Positions 32,618 through 42,868 of a stretch of DNA of 64,000 nucleotides are shown here, in pieces; position 1 is the stretch's first letter, and each line of letters opens with the position of its first letter. The notes beneath the pieces were generated by a model. It was given only the letters and a program-made list of their open reading frames with translations. It did not search any database and was not told where the DNA came from. The position numbers were made by a program, and so were the translations under genes. This stretch comes from Promicromonospora thailandica (lineage in GTDB: Bacteria > Actinomycetota > Actinomycetes > Actinomycetales > Cellulomonadaceae), in contig NZ_JAMTCS010000006.1 in assembly GCF_024171955.1 (NCBI RefSeq), positions 186,001 to 250,000 on the forward strand. Direction: 5' to 3'.

Positions 32618-35600
32618 TCAGCGGAGGCCGAAGGCCCGCGTCAGCGTCTGCGTCACCCCGTTGCCCTCGCTGTCGGTGACCGACGTCCGCAGCGTGGCGA
32701 ACGCGGCCCCCTTCGGCGCCGACAGCCGCCCCGACCAGGAGCCACGGTCACGCGTGAGGTCGAGCCGCCGCCACGTGGCGCCGTCGTCGTACGAGACCTC
32801 GACCGTCGGGCGGCCCACCGTCGCGGTGATGCCGGTCAGGTGCGACGGCGTCACCGACAGCCGGGCGGTGCGCGCGGCCCGTCCGGCGGAGTCGGTGTCG
32901 ATGCCGTAGTCGAGCTGGACCAGCGGCAGCGGCTCGGCCGCGTCGGGCCCCGTCGCGCCCGACGTGAACGTCCACTCCGTGCGCGTGTGCGTCGAGTACG
33001 TCCCCGTCCAGCCGGCCCGGTCGTTGTCGACCACGACGCGGTAGGGCAGCCGCTCGTCCGGCAGGCCCGTGACCGGCAGGAACTCCGCGTTGCTCCACTG
33101 CAGCTCGGTGTCGCCCTGGTAGAGCGCCGCCCAGTTGCGGACGGCGAAGTTGCCGCCGCCGGTGGACCCCAGGTGCCCGCTGCCGGAGTCGCCCCAGCCC
33201 GGCACCCGCACGTACATCTGGTCCAGGTACCGGACCGGCTGCAGGTCCAGCTCGCCCATGCGCGGGCGCAGGATCGGCCCGAAGAACGTCACCTCGCTGG
33301 TCGAGCGGGCCGCGTACCGCAGCACCTCGAGGGACGACTGCCCCATCTCGCCCGGCAGGTGGGCGCTCTGCGTCCACGACGTGTCCGCGTCCACCCAGTC
33401 CGTGCGCTCACCCTGCGCCGGGGCGGCGAGCTGGTTGCCCGCGGTCCAGCCGTGCCACAGGTCGAACCGGGACTCCAGGGCCGGGCCCGGACGCTCGTGC
33501 AGGAACGAGACGTCGACCCGGGCGAGGTCCCGCTTGGTCGTGGTCCATGTGGGCCGGGCCGGCACGGCGCCGGTCCAGTGGTGCACCACGTCGTAGGCGT
33601 ACTCGGTGGTGGGGCTGGAGGTGACCGTGACCTCCGGCCGCCGGCCGTCCAGCGACCGCAGCAGCCGGTCGCCCTGGCCGGACGTCAGCGTCGCCACGGT
33701 CAGGGGTGCCGGCGCACCGGGGGTCCACGGCGCCTCGTCCCACGGGGCCAGGCGTCCGGTGCCCTCGTGCACGACGAGCAGCAGGCGCGCCCCGGCGTCG
33801 GCGGCCGCGTCGGCCAGCGGCGCGATCTCCTCGACCGTGCTCGCGTGCGCCACGACGGCGCTGCCCTTCACCGCGGGCGGCTTCGGGCCGTGCCCGGGCC
33901 CACCGGCCCCGGGTGAGGCCGCCGCCCGAGCCAGGTCGGCCACCCCCTCGACCTCGACCACCGGCAGCGTGCGCCGCCCGGCCGGCAGCGGCGTGGACCC
34001 GCGCCTGACGCGCAGGTCACCCAGCTCGGCCCGGCCCTGGTCGATCGTGAGGGCAGGCTGCTCCAGGCGGAGCTGCGTGCCGAACTCGAACAGCCCGTCC
34101 GTCACCTTCCGGTCCGTCGGCAGCGCCCACAGGCTGTCGTACTCCGGCCCCGGGAACATGGAGCTGGCCGTGAGGCCGCCGTTCGGGTACGAGCGCAGCA
34201 CGTCCAGGCGCATCACCGCGGGATCGGTCTCCTGCGGCACCACGGCCTGCACCTGGACCACCTTGCGGGCGTCCAGCACGACGGCGCGGTCCTGGCTCAG
34301 GTCCACGTCGGTGAAGCTCAGCAGCGCCGCACCCTGCGAGCCCGGCCCGTTCGCGCCCTCGACGTCGACGCTCAGCCAGCCGCTGTAGCTGTCCACCGGC
34401 AGGCGCAGCACGGCGGTGCCGTCCTCGTCCAGGTCGGCACCCGCGAAGATGTCGTCCGACGTGACGATCACCTTGCCGCCCGCCGGGCGCCCCGCGCCGT
34501 CCTTCACCGTGATGGTGAGGTCCTGACGCTGCCCCTCCCGGGTCGCGCCCGTCAGGGTGCGGGCGCGCACCGCGCCCGAGCCGTCCGTCGCCACCACGCG
34601 CGCGGAGAGGTCGGCGTCCGCGGGCAGCAGCGAGAGGTCGGCCGTGAGCGTCACCGACGCCGTGCCGTGCGCCGGCACCGTGACCGAGTCCGCCGACAGG
34701 GCCAGGAAACCGTCCGGCACCGCGCCCTCGACCGCCAGGTCCAGGTCGACCGCCTCGTCCCCGAGGTTGGTGTACGTGATCGGCTTCGACGCCGGCTCGT
34801 CGGGCTCCTCGCCCCAGACGTGGAAGCCGAAGCCGGCGCTCGCGGTGCCGAACACGGTCGCGTCCACGGCCGCGACCGCGTCGACCCGGCCGCTGCCGGT
34901 CTCGAAGGCGGTGTGGTCCGGGGTGGCGACGGCCGTGCTGACGATCGCCTCCTTGATCTGCTCCGCCGTCCAGTCCGGGTGCGCCGCCGCGACGAGCGCC
35001 GCGGTGCCCGCCACGTGCGGGGTCGCCATCGAGGTGCCGCTCATGGTCGTGTACAGCCCCGAGCCGCGGGTGAGCTGCGAGCGGGCGGCCAGGATGTCGA
35101 CGCCGGGGGCGCTGACCTCCGGCTTCATGCCGCCGTCGAGCGCAGGTCCGGTGCTGGAGAACTCGGCCAGGGCGTCCGACGCGTCGACGGCGCCGACCGC
35201 GAGGGCCGACGTCGCCATCGCCGGGGTGCCGACCGAGCGCGGGCCGGAGTTGCCCGACGCCACCACGAACAGCGCGCCGGTCTCGGCACTGAGCTCGTCG
35301 ACCGCGGCGGCCATCGGGTCGTCGGTGCCCGCGGGCGCGCCGCCGAGGCTCATGCTGACCACGCGGGCGTCCTGGTCGCGGGCGGCCCACTCCATGCCGG
35401 CGATGATCCAGGACTCGTAGCCCCGGCCGTCGCTGTCCAGCACCTTGCCGACGTGCAGGCGTGCGCCGGGTGCGACACCCCGCTCGACGCCGTCGGAGGC
35501 GGCGCCGGTACCGACGATCGTCGAGGCCACGTGGGTGCCGTGCCCCGCGTAGTCCTCGATGAAGCTCTCGCCCTCGACGAACGACTCGGCCGCGGCCACC

Positions 35601-36402
35601 TGGTCCGCGAGGTCCGGGTGGGTCGGGTCGATGCCGGTGTCCAGGACGGCGACGTCGACCCCTTCGCCGGTGTTGCCGCCGGACCACACCTCGGGCGCGC
35701 CGATCTGGGCGGTCGACTCGGCGAGGTCAGTGGTGACCGGGCCGTCGAGCCAGACCTTCTCGATGCCGTGGGCGAAGGCGGGCGTGCCGTCCGCGCCCCG
35801 GGCGGTCTCGGCGCCCGACGTGGCGCCCGGAGTGCCGGTCAGCGCGGTCCAGAACGCGGCCGCGTCGTCGCGGTCCTGCGCGACGGCGGCGCCGTCGACA
35901 CTGGGCAGCGCGCGCACGACGTCGGAGCCGTCGAGCGGGGTCGTGGCGCGCGACCGCGCCGCCGCCTCGGTATACCGCACGATCAGCGGCAGCGCGTCGG
36001 TGCGAGCGTCGTCGTACCCGTCGCCAGGAGCTGCGTCACGTTGAACAGGCGGTCGTCGAGGGTGCCGGCGGTGACGTAGGGCAGCACGGCGTCCGGGTAG
36101 ACGTACGTGCTGCCGTCCCGCTCGGTGCGGTGGTAGGACGAGGCGACGCCGCCGGGTCCCGTGACCGTGGTGACGGTCGAGCCGTCCGCCGCGGTCGCGA
36201 GGGTGACGGTGTCGCCGGTGATCAGGGTGACGCTGCGCGAGCCGGGCGACGACGGCGGGAGCGCCGCCGTCGTGCCGCCCGGTGCGGCGGGGCCGCCGGG
36301 GCTCGCGGGTGCCGCGACGGAAGCCGTCGCGGCACCGACCGCCAGGGCGGCCGTCACGCCTGCGGCGACGAGCCCCCTGACGGGGGTGGAGATGGTGAGC
36401 AC
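32618..36402 (-). pseudogene. Secreted S8 (subtilisin-like) serine protease, split by a one-base frameshift
   Basis: A start at GTG 36402 (ribosome site AAAGGGA) gives a signal peptide (VRGLVAAGVTAALAVGAATASVAA) and a propeptide with VTLITGDTVTLA. The frame breaks near 36021-36025 and ends at a stop about 35980. Reading LLA then shifting by one base gives DGYDDARTDALPLIVRYTEAA and an open frame to 32618. One added base would make a 1261-residue protein (the span is one base short of a multiple of three). The catalytic triad is intact: Asp in VAVLDTGID (about 35643), His in GHGTHVAS (about 35530), Ser in GTSMATPHVAG (about 35034). A long C-terminal beta-rich region follows. It may be a real pseudogene, a phase-variable site or a sequencing error. 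Confidence 0.8.
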
Positions 36403-36527
36403 AGAAGTCCCTTTCGAGAGAACGTGCCCTTTTCCTAGTGCCGGGGGTCGGACCACTGGGTTTCGCGCGTGTAACAGCAGGCCGGAAACCTGGCCGATAC
36501 CAGTCAGATGGCAGGTTCCGGACGGCG

Positions 36528-37070
36528 TCAGGCCGCCTCGGCCGAGCCCTCCGCGAGGTGCCGGACGCGGTCGAGGTCGGCGCCGCCGTCGGCCAGGAGA
36601 CGGCGGGCGGGGGAGTCGGCGCGGGTGAGCCCGAGCAGCAGGTGCCCGCCGGTGATCTCGCGCGAGCCCAGCCGGATCGCCTCGCGCAGCGCGAGCTCCA
36701 GCGACTTCTTGGCGTCCGGCGTGAACGGGATGTGCCCGCGGCGCCCGCGCAGCGCCCGGCCCGCCCGGGCCAGCGCGCCCTCGCCGAACGTGGCCTCGGT
36801 GCGGCGCGTCACCTCGTCCAGGTCGATGCCGACGGCGGCGAGCGCTGCCGGGTCGAGCGCGTCGCCGGCCGTGAGGCCGTTCCGCGCCCGTCCGAGGAGC
36901 TCGGCGACGTCGACCCCCGCGGCGGCCAGGGCCTCGCGGGCCGGACCGGGCCGCGACGCGAGCGCGACGAGGAGGTGGCGGCCGTCGATCTGGTCGTTGT
37001 GGGCGTCACGCGCCACGACCTGGGCCTCGACGACGGTGGCGCGGGCGTCCTTCGTGAACTTCTCGAACAT
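36528..37070 (-). CDS. Clp N-terminal domain protein (standalone)
   Basis: This 180-residue protein starts at ATG 37070 with GGAGGATCTG as ribosome site. It contains two Clp_N repeats like those of ClpC/ClpA: FEKFTKDARATVVEAQVVAR and RHLLVALASRPG, then FTPDAKKSLELALREAIRL and GGHLLLGLTRADSP. There is no AAA+ ATPase domain. Such proteins are common in actinobacteria beside a small HTH gene, as here, and may act as adaptors or decoys for ClpC substrates. It shares one base with the HTH stop codon, so translation is coupled. Confidence 0.85.
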   Translation of the reverse strand: MFEKFTKDARATVVEAQVVARDAHNDQIDGRHLLVALASRPGPAREALAAAGVDVAELLGRARNGLTAGDALDPAALAAVGIDLDEVTRRTEATFGEGALARAGRALRGRRGHIPFTPDAKKSLELALREAIRLGSREITGGHLLLGLTRADSPARRLLADGGADLDRVRHLAEGSAEAA

Positions 37071-37279
37071 CAGATCCTCCGGTTGTACTTCTTGTGGACC
37101 GCCTGCCGGGAGACCCCGAGTGCGCCGGCGATGTCCTGCCAGGACCAGCCGAGCCGCCGGGCGCGCTCCACCTGGAGCGCCTCGAGGCGGTCGGCCAGCT
37201 CGCGCAGGGCCCGGACGGCGCGCAGCCCCTCGGCCGGGTCGTCCCCGGCGGCGGATGCGGCGAGTGCTTGCTGGGTCAT
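37070..37279 (-). CDS. Small helix-turn-helix regulator
   Basis: This 69-residue protein has an N-terminal helix (EGLRAVRALRELADRLEAL) and a C-terminal HTH (WSWQDIAGALGVSRQAVHKKY). It is first of a two-gene operon with the Clp-N protein. Two near-identical palindromes lie just upstream of its ATG; the nearer one covers the ribosome site, so autorepression is likely. Confidence 0.8.
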   Translation of the reverse strand: MTQQALAASAAGDDPAEGLRAVRALRELADRLEALQVERARRLGWSWQDIAGALGVSRQAVHKKYNRRI

Positions 37280-37281
37280 GT

Positions 37282-37325
37282 GTCAACCTTGGTTGACGCA
37301 ACGGAGCGTGTCAACCCTGGTTGAC
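37282..37325. promoter_or_regulatory. Double operator upstream of HTH/Clp-N operon
   Basis: GTCAACC-N2-GGTTGAC occurs at 37282-37297 and 37310-37325, both perfect 7-bp inverted repeats, 28 nt apart. The first starts 3 nt from the HTH start codon and includes its AAGG ribosome site. The most likely ligand is the HTH protein itself. Confidence 0.7.
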
Positions 37326-37413
37326 ACATTGCCCTGACGCAGGCTGTGGTGACCGCCACGTAGAGAGCCGCGGAATACCGCCGCTTCGTTCGGAACCACA
37401 AGCAATACGGGGC

Positions 37414-37447
37414 TACCCTGTACCGGGATGTCTTGACGTCGAGACAT
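37414..37447 (+). promoter_or_regulatory. sucC promoter and palindromic operator
   Basis: A TACCCT -10-like hexamer (37414-37419) is followed by a 20-nt near-palindrome (37428-37447) with core TCTTGACGTCGAGA (37431-37444), placed at or just after the expected transcription start. The same core with TA for CG is found upstream of icd at 57910-57923. A shared repressor of TCA-cycle genes is inferred. Confidence 0.55.
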
Positions 37448-37514
37448 CGCTTCAGCCGGGCTCCGGGCGACTACGACGTCTGAGGGCCGCATCCCGATGG
37501 AAGGACGCAGCAGG

Positions 37515-38684
37515 GTGGACCTGTTCGAATACCAGGCGCGCGACATCTTCGAGAAGCACGGCGTGCCCGTGCTGGGTGGGGTTGTCGCGACGACCCCCGA
37601 GGAAGCTCGCGAAGGCGCCGAGAAGCTGGGCGGCGGTACTGTCGTCGTGAAGGCCCAGGTCAAGACCGGTGGTCGCGGCAAGGCGGGCGGCGTCAAGCTG
37701 GCCCACTCGCCCGCGGAGGCCGCCGAGAAGGCCGCCGAGATCCTCGGCATGGACATCAAGGGCCACACCGTGCACCGCGTGATGATCGCCCAGGGCGCCA
37801 AGATCGCCGAGGAGTTCTACTTCTCGGTGCTCCTGGACCGGTCCAACCGCAACTACCTCGCGATGTGCTCGGTCGAGGGCGGCATGGAGATCGAGCAGCT
37901 CGCCGTCGAGCGTCCCGAGGCCCTCGCCCGCATCGCCGTCGACCCGGCCGTCGGCATCGACGAGGCCAAGGCCGCCGAGATCGTGGACGCCGCGGGCTTC
38001 GCGGACGACATCAAGGGCAAGGTCGCCGCCGTCATCCAGCAGCTCTGGACGGTCTTCGAGGCCGAGGACGCCACGCTGGTCGAGGTGAACCCGCTGGTCC
38101 GCACCGAGGACGGCGAGATCGTCGCCCTCGACGGCAAGGTCACCCTCGACGAGAACGCGGGCTTCCGCCACGCGGACCACGCCGAGCTCGAGGACTCCGC
38201 CGCGGCCGACCCGCTGGAGGCGAAGGCCAAGGAGAACGACCTCAACTACGTCAAGCTCGACGGCGAGGTCGGCATCATCGGCAACGGCGCGGGCCTGGTC
38301 ATGTCCACGCTCGACGTCGTCGCGTACGCCGGCGAGAAGCACGGCGGCGTCAAGCCCGCCAACTTCCTCGACATCGGTGGCGGCGCCAACGCGCAGGTCA
38401 TGGCGAACGGTCTCGACGTGATCCTGAACGACGAGCAGGTCAAGTCGGTGTTCGTGAACGTGTTCGGCGGCATCACCGCGTGCGACGAGGTCGCGAACGG
38501 CATCGTGGGCGCGCTCGACATCCTCGGCGACGAGGCCTCCAAGCCGCTGGTCGTCCGTCTCGACGGCAACAACGTCGAGCTCGGCCGCCAGATCCTGAAC
38601 GAGCGCAACCACCCGCTCGTCACCCTCGCCGACACCATGGACGGTGGCGCCGACCTCGCCGCCGCCAAGGCTGCCGCCGCCTGA
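37515..38684 (+). CDS. sucC: Succinyl-CoA synthetase (ADP-forming) beta subunit
   Basis: 389 residues from GTG 37515, the normal family length (an ATG at 37497 would add 6 residues). The N-terminus [22 protein letters not shown] is the ATP-grasp domain; [19 protein letters not shown] and [21 protein letters not shown] are ATP/Mg sites. The C-terminal ligase domain has [12 protein letters not shown] and [18 protein letters not shown], with the glycine loop of the phosphohistidine site. It makes succinate and ATP from succinyl-CoA together with SucD, encoded 39 nt downstream. Confidence 0.97.
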   Translation: MDLFEYQARDIFEKHGVPVLGGVVATTPEEAREGAEKLGGGTVVVKAQVKTGGRGKAGGVKLAHSPAEAAEKAAEILGMDIKGHTVHRVMIAQGAKIAEEFYFSVLLDRSNRNYLAMCSVEGGMEIEQLAVERPEALARIAVDPAVGIDEAKAAEIVDAAGFADDIKGKVAAVIQQLWTVFEAEDATLVEVNPLVRTEDGEIVALDGKVTLDENAGFRHADHAELEDSAAADPLEAKAKENDLNYVKLDGEVGIIGNGAGLVMSTLDVVAYAGEKHGGVKPANFLDIGGGANAQVMANGLDVILNDEQVKSVFVNVFGGITACDEVANGIVGALDILGDEASKPLVVRLDGNNVELGRQILNERNHPLVTLADTMDGGADLAAAKAAAA

Positions 38685-38723
38685 TCGCCCGCTGAAGACT
38701 TCGAAAGCAGAGACTCCACAACA

Positions 38724-39620
38724 ATGTCGATCTACCTGAACAAGGACTCGAAGATCATCGTCCAGGGCATCACGGGCGGCATGGGTGCCAAGCACACCGC
38801 CCTGATGCTCGACTCGGGCGCGCAGATCGTCGGCGGCGTGAACGCCCGCAAGGCCGGCACCACGGTGACCCACAAGGACCAGGCCGGCAACGACGTGACC
38901 CTGCCGGTGTACGGCACGGTCAAGGAGGCCATGGCCGAGACCGGCGCGGACGTCTCCGTCGTCTTCGTGCCGCCGGCCTTCACCAAGGACGCCGCCATCG
39001 AGGCCATCGACGCGGGCATCGGCCTGCTCGTGGTCATCACCGAGGGCGTGCCGGTGCAGGACACCGCCGAGGTGTGGTCGTACCTGCAGGGCAAGGAGAC
39101 CCGGATGATCGGGCCGAACTGCCCGGGCATCATCACGCCGGGCGAGTCGCTCGCCGGCATCACCCCGCACACCATCACGGGCAAGGGCCCGATCGGCCTC
39201 GTGTCCAAGTCGGGCACGCTGACCTACCAGATGATGTACGAGCTGAAGGACTTCGGCTTCTCGACCGCCATCGGCATCGGCGGCGACCCGATCGTCGGCA
39301 CCACGCACATCGACGCGCTCGAGGCCTTCGAGAACGACCCGGAGACCAAGGCGATCGTGATGATCGGCGAGATCGGCGGCGACGCCGAGGAGCGGGCCGC
39401 CGCGTACATCAAGGAGCACGTCACCAAGCCGGTCGTCGGCTACGTCGCGGGCTTCACCGCCCCCGAGGGCAAGACGATGGGCCACGCGGGCGCGATCGTG
39501 TCCGGCTCGTCCGGCACCGCCGCCGCCAAGAAGGAGGCCCTCGAGGCCGTCGGCGTCAAGGTCGGCAAGACGCCGTCCGAGACCGCCGACCTCATGCGCG
39601 AGATCCTGCAGTCGCTCTGA
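38724..39620 (+). CDS. sucD: Succinyl-CoA synthetase alpha subunit
   Basis: 298 residues, standard length. It has the CoA-binding fold ([19 protein letters not shown]), [31 protein letters not shown] and the phosphorylated histidine in [17 protein letters not shown] (His254). It forms the alpha-beta complex with SucC. A strong hairpin terminator follows the stop codon. Confidence 0.97.
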   Translation: MSIYLNKDSKIIVQGITGGMGAKHTALMLDSGAQIVGGVNARKAGTTVTHKDQAGNDVTLPVYGTVKEAMAETGADVSVVFVPPAFTKDAAIEAIDAGIGLLVVITEGVPVQDTAEVWSYLQGKETRMIGPNCPGIITPGESLAGITPHTITGKGPIGLVSKSGTLTYQMMYELKDFGFSTAIGIGGDPIVGTTHIDALEAFENDPETKAIVMIGEIGGDAEERAAAYIKEHVTKPVVGYVAGFTAPEGKTMGHAGAIVSGSSGTAAAKKEALEAVGVKVGKTPSETADLMREILQSL

Positions 39621-39633
39621 CGACTCGCTGACC

Positions 39634-39675
39634 ACGAGGCCCCTCGCCCCGGCCGCGCCGGGCGAGGGGCCTCGT
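39634..39675 (+). terminator. Hairpin terminator after sucCD
   Basis: An inverted repeat of about 19-20 bp with one bulged G and a loop of a few bases (CGC), starting 14 nt past the sucD stop. GC-rich, no T-run, typical of actinobacterial terminators. It is unrelated to the dispersed palindrome family. Confidence 0.75.
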
Positions 39676-39809
39676 CGCGTGGCGAACCGGGCTTTTACCC
39701 CAGACCACTCCGTCAGATCCATGTCCGGCCGTGATATCCGGGCAGGTTCACCCGGGCGCGCCGAAGGATGTCCCCCGTGTGACACCGGGGGGCGGGTGAA
39801 GATGAGGGC

Positions 39810-41324
39810 GTGAGCGCACCACCCCGCCCGACCACCGCCCCTCGCGCCCCGGGCGCCCGGACGAGCCGTCCGGCGAGCAGGCCGGCCGCCCGGCGGAGCC
39901 GGCTGGTCGACGAGCCCGCGCAGCCCGCCGGGCCGTCGACCCTCGCCCAGCTCGTCGCCGGCGCCGTCGCGTCGGCGCAGGCGCTGGTGCTGTCCCTCGC
40001 GGTCGTGGTCCTGCCCGCCGTCGTCGCCTACCTCGTCGGGACGGCGGCCCAGGCCGCCCCGGCCGACGGCGCCGCCGACGCCGTCCAGGTGCGCTCCGCG
40101 GTCGAGATCGCGGCGGGCCTGTGGCTCCTCGGGCACGGCGTGCCGCTCACCGCGGACGACGTCACCGTCTCCCTCGCCCCGCTCGGCATCGCGGTGCTCG
40201 CGCTGTTCGCCGTCTACGCGTCGGCCAAGCGGTTCGCCGTGACCACCGTGCGCTGCTGGGCCGCCGGCACGGTCGCGTACGCGCTGGGCGCCACGGGCGT
40301 CGCCCTGCTCGCCGGCAGCGCACCGGGCTGGTCGCTCGCGCTCGCGGCCGTGGGCGGCCTGGTCATGGGCGGGCTCGGCACCGGCCTGGGGCTCCTTGCC
40401 CGTCCTGACGCGCCCGGACCCGCAGCCCTGGGCGAACGCGCGGAGGTCTTCGCCCTGCGCCGTACCGGCCGCGACCTCGTGCCCGCGACGCTCCGGCTCG
40501 GCCTGCGCGCGGGCACGGTGGCGACGGCGCTGCTCGTGGGTGCGTCAGCGCTGCTGGTGGTCGCGTGGGCGGTGGCGGGCCGGGCGACGTCGTCCGACAT
40601 CATCACCGCCCTCGAACCCGGCTGGACCGGCGGCATCGTGTTCGCCGTGGCCCAGCTCGCGCTGCTGCCCAACCTCGTGCTCTGGGCGGCTTCTTGGCTC
40701 GCCGGTGCGGGTTTCGCCGTCGGGGAGGGCACGAGCTTCACGCCCTTCGGCACGATCTCCGGGCCGCTGCCCGCGATCCCGCTGCTCGGCGCGCTGCCCG
40801 GCGAGGACTGGGCCAACGCGGTCAGCGCCTGGGCGCCGGTGCTCGTGATCGCGTGCGGCGTCGTGGCCGGGCTGTTCGCCTGGCGACGGCTCGAGCCGGA
40901 GCTGGTGCGCTGGACCGACGTCGCCTGGGTGCTCGCCGGTGTGCTCCTCACGCCGGGGGTGCTCATGCTGGCCGGCCAGTGGGTCGCCGCGGGTGCGGGC
41001 GGGCCGGGGCGGCTGTCGGAGGTCGGCGCGAACCCGCTGGCGTCCGCGGGACTGATCGCCGGCGAGGTGGTCGCGGGGGCCGCGGCGGTGCTGGTCGGCG
41101 CCACGGCGGACGCCTCGGGCATGCTGGCCCGGGTGCGGGAGAACGCGCAGGACACGCGCCTCGGCGCGGGCGTCGGGGCGATCTTCGCCACGGGTGACGA
41201 CGTGGGCGGAGCGGCGCCGGACCACGTGCCGGACCGGGCGCCGGACCGCGTGCCGGATGCGGACGAGGGCGAGGCCGGGCGGGACGAGTCCTCCGCCGAC
41301 GGTCAGGTGCCCGCCGACGCCTGA
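39810..41324 (+). CDS. DUF6350 / PerM-like polytopic membrane protein
   Basis: 504 residues from GTG 39810. A Pro/Arg-rich cytoplasmic leader of about 45 residues is followed by about ten membrane segments and an acidic tail with repeated D-x-V/A-P-D units (DHVPDRAPDRVPDADEGE). Position between sucD and purN matches Mycobacterium tuberculosis perM (Rv0955), an integral membrane protein linked to cell division. The call rests on synteny plus topology, not on a motif. Single TTCACCC (39747-39753) and GGGTGAA (39794-39800) elements lie upstream. The 3' end overlaps the convergent gene by 22 bp. Confidence 0.75.
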   Translation: MSAPPRPTTAPRAPGARTSRPASRPAARRSRLVDEPAQPAGPSTLAQLVAGAVASAQALVLSLAVVVLPAVVAYLVGTAAQAAPADGAADAVQVRSAVEIAAGLWLLGHGVPLTADDVTVSLAPLGIAVLALFAVYASAKRFAVTTVRCWAAGTVAYALGATGVALLAGSAPGWSLALAAVGGLVMGGLGTGLGLLARPDAPGPAALGERAEVFALRRTGRDLVPATLRLGLRAGTVATALLVGASALLVVAWAVAGRATSSDIITALEPGWTGGIVFAVAQLALLPNLVLWAASWLAGAGFAVGEGTSFTPFGTISGPLPAIPLLGALPGEDWANAVSAWAPVLVIACGVVAGLFAWRRLEPELVRWTDVAWVLAGVLLTPGVLMLAGQWVAAGAGGPGRLSEVGANPLASAGLIAGEVVAGAAAVLVGATADASGMLARVRENAQDTRLGAGVGAIFATGDDVGGAAPDHVPDRAPDRVPDADEGEAGRDESSADGQVPADA

Positions 41325-41941
41325 CCGAGCCGCCGGCGCAGCTCCGGCATGCCGTCGCCGTCGAGGTCGGGCAGGAACGCCGGCCGCCCCGCCATCACCA
41401 TGACGAGGGAGAGCAGCGGTCCCACGACCTCCGGGCCCCGGCCCGTGCGGAAGCCGGCGTCGGACGCCTCCAGGCGCAGGCCCTTGACCACGGTCCGGCT
41501 GTTCACCGCGAAGTCCTTGGTCGCGAAGAAGCGGGCCACCGCCGCGAGTGCCCCGGGGTCGGGGGCGTGCACCAGGCCGAGCGGCCGGCGGATGTCCTCC
41601 GCGTGGACGATCAGCTCGCCCAGCCCGCCCGGGCTCTCCCGGAACGGCAGCCGGATGGGTCCTGCCTCGGCGAACCGGTCCAGGGTCCCGCGCGGCGTGG
41701 CCCCGAGGAACTCCTCCAGGCGCCGCTGGTTGTGCACGTCCGGGTCGAACCGCGCCTCGGCCATGCTCCGCAGCCAGCGCACCGGGCCCAGCAGCGACGC
41801 GGCACCGAGGTGCGCGACGACCTCCTCCACCGTCCACTCGCCGCACAGCGACGGCGAACGCCACTGCTCGGCGGTCAGGGTGTGCAGGTCCGCCACCAGC
41901 GCGGCGTGCTCCCGGGCCTGGGCGGCGGACAGGTGCTCCAT
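41303..41941 (-). CDS. Maleylpyruvate isomerase-like (mycothiol-dependent, DinB fold) protein
   Basis: This 212-residue protein has the TIGR03083-type layout: LTAEQWRSPSLCGEWTVEEVVAHLGA (helix with a metal-binding His) and a later GGLGELIVHAEDIRRPLG with a second His, followed by a C-terminal SCP2-like half. Family members isomerise or use mycothiol, the actinobacterial thiol; the substrate here is unknown. ATG 41941 has TAGGGT seven nt upstream and no ribosome site, suggesting a leaderless mRNA. It is divergent from purN. Confidence 0.75.
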   Translation of the reverse strand: MEHLSAAQAREHAALVADLHTLTAEQWRSPSLCGEWTVEEVVAHLGAASLLGPVRWLRSMAEARFDPDVHNQRRLEEFLGATPRGTLDRFAEAGPIRLPFRESPGGLGELIVHAEDIRRPLGLVHAPDPGALAAVARFFATKDFAVNSRTVVKGLRLEASDAGFRTGRGPEVVGPLLSLVMVMAGRPAFLPDLDGDGMPELRRRLGQASAGT

Positions 41942-41948
41942 GCCACAG

Positions 41949-42010
41949 ACCCTAGAGGGTCTTCCGTGGCGGCCGGATACCACGGGGTTCGACGACGTAG
42001 GCTGTTCGCC
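41949..42010. promoter_or_regulatory. Divergent leaderless promoters for isomerase-like gene and purN
   Basis: On the minus strand TAGGGT (41949-41954) lies 7 nt from ATG 41941; on the plus strand TAGGCT (41998-42003) lies 7 nt from GTG 42011. Both have -10 spacing that puts the first transcribed base at the start codon. -35 sites are not clear. Confidence 0.5.
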
Positions 42011-42655
42011 GTGCAGACGCCCTCCGGTCACCCCGTCGAGTCCAGCTCCGCCAAGCGCCTCGTGGTCCTCGCCTCGGGCGGCGGCTCCAACCTCGGGGCG
42101 CTCCTCGCGGCGCACGGCGACCCGGCCTACGGGGCGCGCGTCGTCGGCGTCGTCTCGGACCGACCCGGCGCGGGCGCGCTCGACCTGGCCCGGGACGCCG
42201 GTGTGGCCTCCGCCGTCGTCGCGATGAAGGACTTCGAGGACCGCACCGCCTGGAACGCCGGCGTGCTCGAGGCGATCTCGGTGTTCCAGCCGGACTACGT
42301 GGTCCTCGCCGGGTTCATGCGCATCCTGGCGCCGGAGGTGGTGCGGCGGTTCGAGGGCCGCATGGTCAACACCCACCCCGCGCTGCTGCCGAGCTTCCCG
42401 GGCGCGCACGGCGTCCGCGACGCGCTCGCCCACGGCGTCAAGGTCACCGGCTGCACGGTGCACCTGGTCGACGACGGCGTCGACACCGGCCCGATCCTCG
42501 CCCAGGCCGCCGTCCCCGTGCAGGACGGCGACGACGAGCCGACCCTCACCGACCGGATCAAGGTCGCCGAGCGCGCCCTGCTGGTCGAGACGGTGGGCCG
42601 CATCGCCCGCGAGGGCCTCTACGTCACGGGCCGCCGAGCCACGATAGGCCGCTGA
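42011..42655 (+). CDS. purN: Phosphoribosylglycinamide formyltransferase
   Basis: 214 residues from GTG 42011. The formyl-THF-dependent GAR transformylase fold has RLVVLASGGGSNLGALLAA (phosphate loop), VVLAGFMRIL, the catalytic segment MVNTHPALLPSFPGAHG (Asn, His) and VDDGVDTGPIL (Asp). It performs the third step of IMP synthesis. In Mycobacterium it is next to purH; here 6.4 kb of accessory genes lie between. Confidence 0.93.
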   Translation: MQTPSGHPVESSSAKRLVVLASGGGSNLGALLAAHGDPAYGARVVGVVSDRPGAGALDLARDAGVASAVVAMKDFEDRTAWNAGVLEAISVFQPDYVVLAGFMRILAPEVVRRFEGRMVNTHPALLPSFPGAHGVRDALAHGVKVTGCTVHLVDDGVDTGPILAQAAVPVQDGDDEPTLTDRIKVAERALLVETVGRIAREGLYVTGRRATIGR

Positions 42656-42699
42656 CGGGCCGGGCCGGGCCGGGCCGCCGTCCCCCTGCCGTCCCGCCG

Positions 42700-42773
42700 G
42701 ATCCTCTTCGAGACCGAGGTTGCTTCGCTTTGAGCCGCCTCAAAGCGAAGCAACCTCGGTCTCGAAGAGGATC
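42700..42773. repeat. Dispersed long palindrome, copy 4 (longest)
   Basis: A perfect 35-bp stem (42700-42734 with 42739-42773) closed by a 4-nt loop, 45 nt after the purN stop codon. It is the longest and cleanest member of the family. Confidence 0.85.
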
Positions 42774-42868
42774 GGGCGGATGGCCTCCGGCGAGTCGGGC
42801 CACGGAGTTATCCACAAATGATGGTTGTTGATGTGAGTTAGCGGGTCTTGCATGGTCCGATAGGTCTC

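Noticed and set aside
36403-36527. A second gene between the protease and the Clp-N gene
   Set aside because: The frames here are short and lack ribosome sites and family resemblance; the 125 bp is adequately explained as the protease promoter region.
42808-42816. Perfect TTATCCACA (DnaA-box-like) and a weaker TTCATCCACAG at 25902
   Set aside because: A single box without AT-rich DNA, dnaA/dnaN or a cluster of boxes is not an origin. The 25902 match is better explained as part of the 11-nt PHO-box-like series.
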